A stretch of 64,000 nt of DNA from Streptomyces sp. ST2-7A (GTDB lineage Bacteria > Actinomycetota > Actinomycetes > Streptomycetales > Streptomycetaceae), in the NCBI RefSeq assembly GCF_021390475.1, contig NZ_JAJUWS010000011.1, positions 1 to 64,000 of the forward strand, written 5' to 3'. Position 1 is the stretch's first letter; each line of letters starts with the position of its first letter. Below, piece after piece: positions 20,323 to 28,604 of this stretch. Position numbers and translations under genes: made by a program. Below the pieces are notes generated by a model. The model searched no databases, was not told the DNA's origin, and saw nothing but the letters and a program-made list of their open reading frames with translations.

Positions 20323-20353
20323 GGGTGTGCCCTGTCGTCCTATCCTCAGCGGT

Positions 20354-21232
20354 GTGGAGAGTCTCGGAACGTTCCTGAAGAGTCGCCGTGACCGGGTCAC
20401 ACCGGCTGAGATCGGGTTGCGCGCTTACGGTGCCGCCCGCCGTGTCCCGGGACTGCGGCGCGAAGAACTCGCGCAACTCGCGGGGGTGAGCGCGGGGTAC
20501 TACACCCGTTTGGAGCAGGGGCAGGTGGACACCGCGTCCGAGCAGGTCCTCAACGCCCTCGCCCGGGTGCTGCAACTCGATGAGATCGAACGCGTCCATC
20601 TGCACAATCTCGCCCGACAGCCTTCGAACCCCGGGCTCTCCGAACCGCACCGGGAGACCCCCAACCCGCGGGTACTCACGCTCTTGCAGGCCCTTGACGA
20701 CGCGACACCGGCGATCGTGCTGGGGCGACGTGGAGACGTACTCGCCTGGAACCGTACGGGGCACGCTCTCATCGCCGAGCACATCGACGTCAATGCGCCG
20801 CAGGATTCGCTCCGTCGCCCCTCCGTTCCCCGGATGTTCTTTCTCGACCCCCTCACCCGTGACCTGTACCGCAACTGGGACGAACTGGCCCGCGTCCACG
20901 TCGCCTACCTCCGCCTCACCGCCGGTCGCTTCCCCACCGACGCGCGGTTGGCGGAACTGATCGGGGAACTCACGATGCGCAGCGACGTTTTCGCGATGAT
21001 GTGGGCCGACGGAGAGGTCGCCGACTGCACGGTCGGTACCATGCATCTCCAGCACCCCACCATCGGCGCCACGAGCGTCACCTACCAGGTCTGGCTGCAG
21101 CCCGACAGCCCCGACCATCGGTTGGAGGTCTACACCCCGAACGACCCGGGCTCCGCCGACGCCCTGCGCATCCTGACCACCAGGGACCGTATCGACAACA
21201 CGCCGGATGCCGCCGTTGGCCGGCAGCACTGA
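20354..21232 (+). CDS. XRE-family regulator with MmyB-like sensor domain
   Basis: 292 residues from GTG 20354 (VESLGTFLKSRR). The HTH lies at about residues 10-75 (VPGLRREELAQLAGVSAGYYTRLEQG), followed by a MmyB-like ligand-binding domain (about 105-270: VLGRRGDVLAWNRTGHALI, NWDELARVHVAYLRLTAGRFP). Proteins of this family in actinomycetes often sit divergent to oxidoreductases or exporters and regulate them. I rejected longer in-frame starts, since they would read through the operator region. Confidence 0.88.
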   Translation: MESLGTFLKSRRDRVTPAEIGLRAYGAARRVPGLRREELAQLAGVSAGYYTRLEQGQVDTASEQVLNALARVLQLDEIERVHLHNLARQPSNPGLSEPHRETPNPRVLTLLQALDDATPAIVLGRRGDVLAWNRTGHALIAEHIDVNAPQDSLRRPSVPRMFFLDPLTRDLYRNWDELARVHVAYLRLTAGRFPTDARLAELIGELTMRSDVFAMMWADGEVADCTVGTMHLQHPTIGATSVTYQVWLQPDSPDHRLEVYTPNDPGSADALRILTTRDRIDNTPDAAVGRQH

Positions 21233-22225
21233 GCCCACGGCGTGCCGTCACACCCCGGGCGAAGCCGAAGGGGCCCCGCCGGACCCGGGAGTCCTCTGGG
21301 ACTTCCCCGAGACTTCCGACTCCGTCAAGCGGTGCGACCATAACGCAGGCGAAAAACCATTCGGACAGGTCGGCGACCATCGCTCCTCCATCACGGCAGG
21401 TCACCGCGTTCGCCGGTTTCTTCCGGGATAGCCGCCCGGGTTCCGTCTTCAAAGATCATCTGAGTAGTGGATCATGGTGTCGCGATACGTCGTCATGAAC
21501 TCACCTACCCAAAACAGGAGTTACTTGCTCCGCTGATACCCCGGGTCGCGACGGGGCAGCCTCGGCCGGAGGACTGACAGCCTTCTCGGTCGCCTCATCG
21601 ACCGAAGCGAAGACGCAGTGGCTCTGCGGTCGACCGTTCCACCGCACCGTGTGGCCTTCCGGGCATGTGCCCTTGAGGTGGCGCGTCGTGGCAGGCGGCG
21701 CGCCACCGGCCTCGGGTCCGGGGCGCGGGATCGGGGACCGTGATCGTCTCACGAGGGTGGTCGCAAGCGGGAATGTCGGCGGCCCCTGCCGGAGCCTTGG
21801 CGTCTCCACGTCGGCGGACTGAGGGGGAGCGGTGCGCGACGGCAGCTGCTCCGTTCCGGGCGGATGGGGTTCGGGGCCCTGACGCTCATATGACGCCCGT
21901 GGCGTCCTCATGGCGGGAAACGAGCCGGAAAGCCGCCTCTGACCCGGGGTCTTCCGGATTCCGTCGAGGCCGACCTATCTCCGATGACCCATCACCTGGA
22001 GTGCGTCGCGATCCTGGAACCGGCCGTGAAGGGCTCCTGACCTGCGGTTTCGCGCGCGCGTTATGTGCGTTGTGGGCGTTACGGACGATATCCTGACGCT
22101 CGTGACGCTCATTTGACGCTCGTTCCGATGGGTCGTCAGCTGCCTGATCGCGCAGGTCGCGCCGGGTGGGGGCGTCCTCCCGCGAGCCGACTTTGCGGAA
22201 ACTTTAAGCAAACCCGGCCGAGTCC
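21233..22225. other. long non-coding stretch, possible gene debris
   Basis: No gene is supported. A minus-strand segment near 21600-21690 reads CPEGHTVRWNGRPQSHC, a Cys/His-rich piece that may be the end of a decayed zinc-binding protein. The rest shows no coding signal. Confidence 0.4.
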
Positions 22226-22259
22226 CCGCCGGTGGTTCGACGGGTCGAACCGCCGGCGG
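22226..22259. repeat. 34-bp near-perfect palindrome
   Basis: Two 16-base arms (CCGCCGGTGGTTCGAC and GTCGAACCGCCGGCGG) around GG pair at 15 of 16 positions. No T-tract follows. It lies about 190 bp before the CRISPR remnant. Confidence 0.6.
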
Positions 22260-22448
22260 AGTGGGCGCTCAACGGGTCGGCCCGCAGGGCTCCGGTATCC
22301 GAGGAGAGGCCTTGACGCAACTGCTCCCTGTGTTCCCGGCCTCCGGGGAACACAGGGGAACGATGGCGGCCCGGGTCCGGGCAGTGGGCCCTCCTCAACC
22401 GAGGGCGAGAGGGTGGGGGAGGAGACTGTTGATGAAGCGCGAACAAGG

Positions 22449-22596
22449 AGCAGGGCATCCCCCTCACGCGGGAGCACGGCCCACCGGTGAATCGAAGACT
22501 CCTGTTGCTCGGACCCCCGCTCGCGCGGGGAACACGCGGCCGTCAGCCGTTCTGCGGCTGCGGCGGCCGGACCACCCCCGCTCGCGCGGGGAACAC
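22449..22596 (+). CRISPR. decayed type I-E CRISPR fragment (three repeats, two spacers)
   Basis: The last repeat (22568-22596) reads CGGACCACCCCCGCTCGC followed by GCGGGGAACAC, the actinobacterial type I-E consensus. A second repeat (22510-22535) is the same with a three-base deletion. A third (ending 22477, ...GCGGGAGCAC) is badly worn. Both spacers are 32 bases and the repeat ends are 58 and 61 bases apart, exactly as expected after the three-base loss. No cas gene is in the window. An IS630 element lies directly behind. Confidence 0.75.
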
Positions 22597-22692
22597 CAGC
22601 AGGTAACAGCGCTCTAGTAGACCGTCGCTTCTAATTCTGGCTGGTTGTGGGGGATGCTGGTGCCGGCAGATCTTCCTTCCCTTTTCTGCCGG

Positions 22693-23178
22693 ATGAGGAC
22701 TGGTGTCATGCCGTTGGAGAAGAAGCGGCCGGTGAGGCTGACCGGTGAGGATCGTGAGTGGCTGGAGCGGGTGGTGAGGACGGGGGTCCGTCCGGCATCG
22801 ATGATCCGGCGGGCCCGGGTGCTGCTGGAGCTGGACACCTCGGTGGGAGAGGTCGCGTCCCGTCCGGTGATCGCGGCCCGGGCTGGGGTGTCGATCGAGA
22901 CGTTGCGGCTGGTCGCCATGCGTTTCGCCGAGACCGGTGGCGACGTTCACGCCACGATCGCGCGGAAGAAGCGCGATCTGCCACCAGTGCCCTCGCCGGT
23001 GACCGGTGAGGTCGAGGCCCGGCTGATCGCGCTTGCCTGCTCGCAACCGCCCCCGGGCCATGCCCGGTGGTCGCTGAGGCTGCTGGAGAAGCACGTCGCG
23101 CTGATCGAGGACATCCCCGATCTGGATCACTCCACCATCGGACGAGTGTTAAAAAAACGGAACTGCGTCCTCACCTGA
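22693..23178 (+). CDS. IS630 transposase, first frame
   Basis: N-terminal part of the transposase: [23 protein letters not shown] region [20 protein letters not shown] and [15 protein letters not shown]. The frame stops shortly after a run of seven A residues (23151-23157). A -1 slip there joins it to the catalytic frame, as IS630 elements commonly do. The upstream ATG at 22693 was chosen; 22708 is also possible. Confidence 0.8.
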   Translation: MRTGVMPLEKKRPVRLTGEDREWLERVVRTGVRPASMIRRARVLLELDTSVGEVASRPVIAARAGVSIETLRLVAMRFAETGGDVHATIARKKRDLPPVPSPVTGEVEARLIALACSQPPPGHARWSLRLLEKHVALIEDIPDLDHSTIGRVLKKRNCVLT

Positions 23179-23864
23179 AGAAATGCCGGACCATCCCCGC
23201 CAAGGCAAACAGCGAGTTCGTCGCACGGATGGAGGACGTCCTCGACGTCTACGTCCGACCCTACGACCCTGCCGTTCCGGTGGTCTGCATGGACGAGAAG
23301 CCCTACCAGCTCCTCGATCACGCCCGCGACCCGATCCCCGCCGCTCCGGGGCGTGACCCGAAGGAGGACTCCGAGTACGTGCGTGGCGGGACATGCTCGA
23401 TCTTCGTGTGGGTCGAGCCACTGGCCGGCCACCGCCGCATCAACGCCCGCCGACAACGAACCCGCCTGGACTGGGCCGAGGAAGTCGACCAGCTGCTGAC
23501 CTGCGACTATCCCGACGCGGAGAAAGTCGTGCCGGTCATGGACAACCTCAACACCCACACCATCGGCTCGCTCTACGAGACATTCAAGCCCGCCAAAGCC
23601 CGCGACCTGGCCGCCCGCCTGGAGATCCACTACACCCCCAGGCACGGCTCCTGGCTCAACATCGCCGAGATCGAACTCTCCGCGCTCACCCGGCAATGCC
23701 TCGACCGCCGCATCAACGACATCGCCGTACTCAACACCGAACTCGCCGCCCGGCAGCAAGCCACCAACGCCCAGCAGCGGCAAGTCGACTGGCAGTTCAC
23801 CACCGAAGACGCACGCATCAAACTCCGCCACCCCTACCCAAGAATTAGATGCGACACACTACTA
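23157..23864 (+). CDS. IS630 transposase, second (catalytic) frame
   Basis: After the slip the product continues [18 protein letters not shown] and carries the DDE triad motifs [13 protein letters not shown] (first Asp), [17 protein letters not shown] (second Asp) and [18 protein letters not shown] (Glu). The natural stop before the right end is missing. The frame runs on into the ISL3 remnant to 24080, giving a chimeric tail. Confidence 0.8.
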
Positions 23865-24080
23865 GCGCGTGAAGCGGCTGTGGGGCAGCCGACCTGCCCC
23901 ACCTGCACTCCTTCACCCCGGGGCCTGGACCGCGACCGCGACGCCGTGGTCGCCGCGCTCACGCTTCCCTACAGCAACGGCCCCACCGAGGGCGTCAACA
24001 CCAAGACCAAGCGCATCGCACCTCAGATGCACGGACGAGCAGGCTTCCCCCTTCTTCGCCACCGCATCCTCCTCGGATAG
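23865..24080 (+). pseudogene. ISL3-family transposase C-terminal remnant
   Basis: The translation [18 protein letters not shown] followed by [20 protein letters not shown] and [12 protein letters not shown] is the conserved C-terminus of ISL3 transposases. Everything upstream is gone. Confidence 0.8.
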
Positions 24081-24166
24081 CAGGCACTATCCGTCACCAC
24101 CGAATGTGAGACAGAGCCGCTCGTTTGACAGACCCGCACGGCACCGGGCACGCGAGGCCCCGGCCC

Positions 24167-24574
24167 TCACGTCGCCGTGCGTCGGGAAACGGGGAACCAG
24201 ACCGAGAGGCGCTTGGCGATGACCGGGACATCGATGATGTCCTGCGCGACGTCCTCGACGAACGGTCCGGCGATGGAGGTGGGCGGCGGGGCGATACCGG
24301 GGCCGACGCCGTTGAACCGCAGGAAGACGCGCATGGCGAGCCAGGCGGTGCGCTTGTTGCCATCGATCAGCGCATGATTGCGGGCAACGGAGTGCAACAG
24401 GGCCGCCGCCTTGTCGTGCAACCCGGGATACAGCTCGGCCCCGAACACGTGGGTCCGGGGCCGTTCGATCGCCGACACCAAAAGCCCCATGTCCCGCACA
24501 CTGTGCTCGGTACCGTTGACCGCGCGGGCGATAGCCAGGATCTCGTCGATCTGGAGGTAACGCACCTCGGTCAC
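24167..24574 (-). CDS. doc: Doc-type (Fic family) toxin, copy 2
   Basis: Near-identical to copy 1 through VIAKRLSVWFP, including HALIDGNKRTAWLAM, but the C-terminus runs to 135 residues (VSRRTAT), because the DNA downstream differs. It starts at GTG 24574, overlapping the antitoxin stop by four bases. All catalytic motif residues are kept, so it should be active unless the changed tail matters. Confidence 0.85.
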   Translation of the reverse strand: MTEVRYLQIDEILAIARAVNGTEHSVRDMGLLVSAIERPRTHVFGAELYPGLHDKAAALLHSVARNHALIDGNKRTAWLAMRVFLRFNGVGPGIAPPPTSIAGPFVEDVAQDIIDVPVIAKRLSVWFPVSRRTAT

Positions 24575-24765
24575 CTCAGGTAGTCCAGGATCTCCGCATC
24601 GCTGTCCATCAGCTCGGCCAGGACGTCATCGACCTTCAACTCGGCCCGATTCCGGGCCTCCCGGATCGCCTCGATGGCAAGCTCCTGCTTACTGCGGCCC
24701 TCGCGACGAGCACGCTCGGTGAGCTTCGCGTCGAGGTCGTCGGGAAGTCGAAGTGTCATCGCCAT
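24571..24765 (-). CDS. ribbon-helix-helix antitoxin, copy 2
   Basis: 64 residues, MAMTLRLPDDLDAKL onward, with one visible change from copy 1 (EARNRAEL). I chose ATG 24765 because it matches copy 1 and follows the same operator at the same distance; the frame is open further upstream but without coding support. The two copies may cross-neutralise each other's toxin. Confidence 0.85.
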   Translation of the reverse strand: MAMTLRLPDDLDAKLTERARREGRSKQELAIEAIREARNRAELKVDDVLAELMDSDAEILDYLR

Positions 24766-24773
24766 ATACCGAT

Positions 24774-24790
24774 GATACCTGTCTGGTATC
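24774..24790. promoter_or_regulatory. operator palindrome of TA module 2
   Basis: Same GATACC/GGTATC palindrome and spacing as TA module 1, in inverted orientation. Confidence 0.7.
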
Positions 24791-25328
24791 TTGTCGGCGA
24801 GGTGATACCGGTGCCACCTCGGGCAATGTTCGCCCTGCCACGACACCGCGCCGGGTTCGCCGCTCCGGGCAGCGTCGGGCAGCCGAAGGATCACGTTGCC
24901 GACTGTGTGCAGGTCCGGGAGATCAATGACGATGAGGGCAGCCGACCGTTGCGGCTCATCCACGGGGGTACCGGGTCGGTGGTGGCCCGGCGCCCCGAAT
25001 GCCGCTGCCGGCGGGTCGCGAGGTGGGCGGAAGCGAACAACGGCGGTGTCACGAGGTGGGCGCCGGGCTTCAGGCACGGGCCACCGGGCACAGCCGCGCC
25101 CGACTTCAGACGGTCGGGGGCTCCGGCGAGACGGGGAATACGTTCCGCACACGTCATGCGTCGGGTGGAGGCCCGCCACCCACACGCGTGCCACGGATCA
25201 CGCCGTCCTCCACGACCGGCCGGAAGTGGATACGACCGGCTGACCGGATCCCGGGGACGAACCGCACACGCGGGTGGAACACCCACCCGGCCACCGTGAC
25301 GTCCCTCGGAACGGACGTCATGTTGATC
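24791..25328. other. leader of TA module 2, no gene seen
   Basis: Diverged match to the DNA upstream of TA copy 1 for roughly the first 300 bases. No supported gene before the IS3 left end. Confidence 0.45.
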
Positions 25329-25355
25329 TGAACCGCTCCGGGATCGGTGGAGGCT

Positions 25356-26249
25356 CTATGCGTTGGCTCCAGCTGCCGGTGGGGGCTGGTGTTGAGCGTA
25401 GTGGTTGGTCTCGTGTTCGTGGGGCGGGATGTCTCCGATTGCTGTGTGGAGGCGCTGGTTGTTGGACCAGTCGACCCATTCCGCGGTGGCGAGTTCGACG
25501 TCGGCGAGGCCGTGCCGGGGCTTGCGGGGTTTGATCAACTCCGTTTTGTAGAGGCCGGTCCGGGATTCCATGAGGGCGTTGTCCAGAGTGTCGCCGACGG
25601 TGCCGATCGAGGCGTCGATGCCGGCGTCGAGGAGATGCGCGGTGAACGCGAAGGACGTGTATTGACTGTCCGCATCCGAATGATGAACCAGCCCCGGTTC
25701 AGTGGGAGTTCCGGCGCGGTCACGACGCCACAAAGCCATGTCCAGGGCGTCGAGGACGAGCTTGGCCCGTTTGCCGGTGGCGGCGGACCAGCCCACGATT
25801 GCCCGGGAGAACACGTCCGCGACGAATGAGACGTAGACGATCCCGGACCAGGTGGAGACATAGGTGAAGTCAGTCACCCATCGCTGGTTCGGGCCGGATG
25901 CGGTGAAGTCGCGTCTGAGCAGGTCGACGGCCCGATCGTGGCCGTCGTCCCGGGTGGTGGTGCGGATCTTCTTCCCGCGTAGGGCGCCCTCGAGGCCGAG
26001 ATCGCGCATCAGCCGGGCGACGGTGCAGCGGGCCGCCGGTATGCCCTCGCGGTGCAGCTGCCGCCAGACCTTCCGCACCCCGTAGACGCTGAAGTTGTCC
26101 GTGTGGACGCGGCTGATCTGCCTCTTCAGCTCGGCGTCGCGGACGGCCCGGGCGCTGGGGGTGCGTTTCTTGGCGGCGTGGTAGGCGCTCGTTGCGATCT
26201 TGGGTCCGTGGCTGGTCAGGACCCGGCAGATCGGCTCGACTCCGAACAC
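25356..26249 (-). CDS. IS3 transposase OrfB (integrase core)
   Basis: DDE integrase domain: HTH_21-like RQISRVHTDNFSVYGVRKVW, GPNQRWVTDFTYVSTW (first Asp), GLVHHSDADSQYTSFAF (second Asp) and DNALMESRTGLYKTELI (Glu). Typical IS3 elements make an OrfAB fusion by -1 frameshift; reading in this frame upstream of 26249 gives further IS3-like residues (VAFIEAHRQ), supporting that. Confidence 0.88.
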   Translation of the reverse strand: MFGVEPICRVLTSHGPKIATSAYHAAKKRTPSARAVRDAELKRQISRVHTDNFSVYGVRKVWRQLHREGIPAARCTVARLMRDLGLEGALRGKKIRTTTRDDGHDRAVDLLRRDFTASGPNQRWVTDFTYVSTWSGIVYVSFVADVFSRAIVGWSAATGKRAKLVLDALDMALWRRDRAGTPTEPGLVHHSDADSQYTSFAFTAHLLDAGIDASIGTVGDTLDNALMESRTGLYKTELIKPRKPRHGLADVELATAEWVDWSNNQRLHTAIGDIPPHEHETNHYAQHQPPPAAGANA

Positions 26250-26272
26250 CTGGCGGTGTGCCTCGATGAACG

Positions 26273-26599
26273 CTACGAGCGTTTCGACGGCCGGTCGGGC
26301 TCGGCCGCGAAGAAAGCGGAAGCCGCCTTCAAGATCTCGTTGGCCCGCCGCAGCTCGGCGTTCTCGGCCCGCAGCCGCTTGATCTCCGCGGCCTCCTCGG
26401 ACGTGACGCCGGGCCGCCGGCCGTCATCGACTTCGGCCTTGCGGACCCGGGTCCGCACCGTCTCGGCCGCACCGATTCCCAGCTTGGCTGCGACTGCCTT
26501 CATCGCGGCCCACTCGGTGGGGTAGTTGGGACGGATCTCCGCGACCATGCGTACCGCGCGCTCACGAAGCTCGGGCGGGTAGGGGGACGGACGTGCCAT
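26273..26599 (-). CDS. IS3 transposase OrfA
   Basis: 108 residues with the HTH_Tnp_1 domain (YPPELRERAVRMVAEI, AAKLGIGAAETVRTRVRK) and a leucine-zipper-like helix (EIKRLRAENAELRRANEILK). Starts at ATG 26599, just inside the right terminal repeat. Confidence 0.88.
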   Translation of the reverse strand: MARPSPYPPELRERAVRMVAEIRPNYPTEWAAMKAVAAKLGIGAAETVRTRVRKAEVDDGRRPGVTSEEAAEIKRLRAENAELRRANEILKAASAFFAAEPDRPSKRS

Positions 26600-26675
26600 G
26601 ACTCGACCCTCTCAGGGAATCGAGCCTCCATCAGACCCGGAGCGGTTCATCCTCTCGGTCGAATGATCTGTAGAC

Positions 26676-27491
26676 CTACGGGGCGACGGGCGACATCGAT
26701 TTCGTGATGGTTTTCTCCGAGGTGGTGACAGCCAGGTAGGTGATACGGAGGGAGCCCGTGCTGGGTTCGCGGTCGACGAGCGTGTTGACGCCGTAGACCG
26801 ACTCGATCAGCTCCGGGATCAAGACGGTCTCGGGGGCGCCTGCGGCGACCACCTGTCCGTGGTCGAGGATGACGACATGGTCGCAGTAGCGGGCGGCGAG
26901 GTTGAGGTCGTGCAGGGCGATGACGCAGGTGACGTCCAGCGATCCCAGCAGGTCGAGGAGTTCGAGCTGGTGGCGGATGTCGAGGTGGTTGGTGGGTTCG
27001 TCGAGGAGGATCTCGCGCGGCTCCTGGGCAAGGGCACGGGCGAGTTGAGTGCGTTGCTTCTCCCCTCCGGAGAGGGTGTGCCAGGCGCGGTGCTGTTTCT
27101 CGGTGATGTCGGCCCTTTCCAGTGCCGCGTCGACGATTCGCTGATCGTGCTCGGACAACGCGTCAAAGCGGCCTCGGAAAGGGGTGCGGCCGAGCTCCAC
27201 GACTTGTCGGACGCTGACGTGGTTGTGGGCGGACACATCCTGTTCGACGACGGCTAGCCGGCGGGCCAGCACTCGGCGGCTGAGGTGGCGCAGGTCGGTG
27301 TCGTCGTAGCGCACGGTTCCGGTGTCGGGGCGGCGCAGGCCGGCAAGCAGGCGCAGCAGCGTGGACTTGCCGGAGCCGTTCGGGCCGAGGAGCCCGACGA
27401 TCTGCCCGTCGTGAGCCGCCATGTCGATGCCGTCCAGCAGCCGGTGGCCCTTGACCGACCAGGAAAGGCCGTCGGCGGTGATACGTCCCAT
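26676..27491 (-). CDS. ABC importer ATPase (FecE/BtuD type)
   Basis: 271 residues from ATG 27491, which overlaps the permease stop by one base (TGATG). Walker A is GPNGSGKST at residues 36-44, signature LSGGEKQR, Walker B REILLDEPTNHLD, and the H-loop lies in CVIALHDLNLA. This is the siderophore/cobalamin-importer type. Together with the FecCD-type permease and Cys-anchored binding protein it forms a complete type II importer. It lies downstream of, and in line with, the biosynthetic operon, so it probably recovers the exported product loaded with metal. The IS3 insertion 27 bp behind may have removed the native terminator. Confidence 0.9.
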   Translation of the reverse strand: MGRITADGLSWSVKGHRLLDGIDMAAHDGQIVGLLGPNGSGKSTLLRLLAGLRRPDTGTVRYDDTDLRHLSRRVLARRLAVVEQDVSAHNHVSVRQVVELGRTPFRGRFDALSEHDQRIVDAALERADITEKQHRAWHTLSGGEKQRTQLARALAQEPREILLDEPTNHLDIRHQLELLDLLGSLDVTCVIALHDLNLAARYCDHVVILDHGQVVAAGAPETVLIPELIESVYGVNTLVDREPSTGSLRITYLAVTTSEKTITKSMSPVAP

Positions 27492-28591
27492 CAGGACTCC
27501 AGACGCTTCAGAATCAGCGCGAAGGCGGGGGCCCCGAGCAGCGCGGTGATGACTCCCGCGGGCAACTCGTGGGGCGAGAACGCGGTGCGCGCGAATGTGT
27601 CGACCCAGATGAGGAAGATGGCGCCGACGATCGCGGACAGGGGGAGCAGGGATCGGTGCGTCGGGCTGGCCAGGATCCGGACGGCGTGGGGGACGAGCAG
27701 TCCGATGAAGCCGATCGCGCCGGAGGCCGCCACGGCGGCCGACGTGATGACCGCGGTCAGCACCAGTAGCCAGATGCGGGCGGCGGTGACGTTGATCCCC
27801 AGGGCGGCGGCGGAGTCCCAACCGAAGGTAAAGGCGTCGAGGGCGGGTGCGAAGAACTGGATGGCGATCAGTCCGGCCAGGATGATCACCACGGTCACGG
27901 TCACCCCCTCCCACCGGGCGCCCGCGAGGGTGCCGAGCAGCCAGTAGGTGAAGCCGCGGGTGGAGTTCGCGTCCCCGCTGACCATGAGGATGACGGAGGT
28001 GACCGCGGTGAAGAACTGGGCCACGACCACACCGGTGAGCACCACGCGGGAGGGGGTGGCGACGCGGCCCCCACCGAGCAGGAGCAACAGCACGCCGAAG
28101 GAGACCAGACCGCCGAGGAAGGCCCCTGTCGAGAGGGAGATGCTTCCGCCGATGCCCAACAGGAGGACGGCCACCGCGCCGGTCGAGGCGCCGGCGGACA
28201 CGCCCAGGAGGTAAGGGTCGGCCAGCGGGTTCCTGGTGACCGCTTGCAGAACCGCGCCGGAGACGGCCAGAGCCGCTCCGATGGCGGCGGCCAATAACAC
28301 CCTGGGAAAGCGCGACTCCCAGATCAGGGCGTCCAGCAGCTTCGGCAGGGGTGGGTTGGGGGCGATCCCGCCCAGACCGATATGCCGAAGGATCGTGGAG
28401 ACCACATCGAGGGGACCGATGTTCGCGCTCCCGAACAGGGATGCCGCGACGACCGACACCAGCAGTCCGGCCGAGGCCATGAAGAAGAGGGCCACTGTCG
28501 AGGCGCGCCGCCGCGGGCGCACCGGAACCTTCTCACCGCCGATGATCGGGTTCGCGGTGGGCCCGGCGGTCCTCTTTGAGGTCGTCGTCAT
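27491..28591 (-). CDS. ABC importer permease (FecCD/BtuC family)
   Basis: 366 residues with about 9-10 membrane helices after a cytosolic N-terminus of about 28 residues. FecCD signatures are visible: WESRFPRVLLAAAIGAALAV, NPLADPYLLGVSAGASTGA, GDANSTRGFTYWLLGTLAGA and GAIGFIGLLVPHAVRI. It is a single permease and should act as a homodimer. It starts 14 bases after the binding-protein stop and overlaps the ATPase start, so the three genes are one operon. Confidence 0.92.
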   Translation of the reverse strand: MTTTSKRTAGPTANPIIGGEKVPVRPRRRASTVALFFMASAGLLVSVVAASLFGSANIGPLDVVSTILRHIGLGGIAPNPPLPKLLDALIWESRFPRVLLAAAIGAALAVSGAVLQAVTRNPLADPYLLGVSAGASTGAVAVLLLGIGGSISLSTGAFLGGLVSFGVLLLLLGGGRVATPSRVVLTGVVVAQFFTAVTSVILMVSGDANSTRGFTYWLLGTLAGARWEGVTVTVVIILAGLIAIQFFAPALDAFTFGWDSAAALGINVTAARIWLLVLTAVITSAAVAASGAIGFIGLLVPHAVRILASPTHRSLLPLSAIVGAIFLIWVDTFARTAFSPHELPAGVITALLGAPAFALILKRLES

Positions 28592-28604
28592 AGCGGTCTG
28601 TTGT

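Larger units (their letters stand above)
22615..23864 (+). mobile_element. IS630-family element at a TA target
   Basis: Inverted ends begin TAGTAGACCGTCGC...CTAATTCT on the left and match AGAATTAGATGCGAC...CTACTA on the right. A TA dinucleotide sits at each border, the IS630/mariner target rule. It separates CRISPR debris from an ISL3 remnant. Confidence 0.75.
25329..26649 (-). mobile_element. IS3-family element
   Basis: The ends are inverted repeats: TGAACCGCTCCGGG ... GGAGGCTC at 25329 and GAGCCTC ... CCCGGAGCGGTTCA ending 26649. The 1.32-kb size and two overlapping transposase frames fit IS3. The right end is only 27 bases from the stop of the ABC ATPase gene. Confidence 0.85.

Noticed and set aside
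22226..22259. tRNA T-arm (GGTTCGA) reading
   Set aside because: The sequence is a simple palindrome; no cloverleaf can be formed around it.
26676..27914. Longer ATPase with an extra ~140-residue N-terminus
   Set aside because: The extension lies inside the permease gene in another frame and is Arg/His-rich; ATG 27491 with the TGATG overlap is the natural start.
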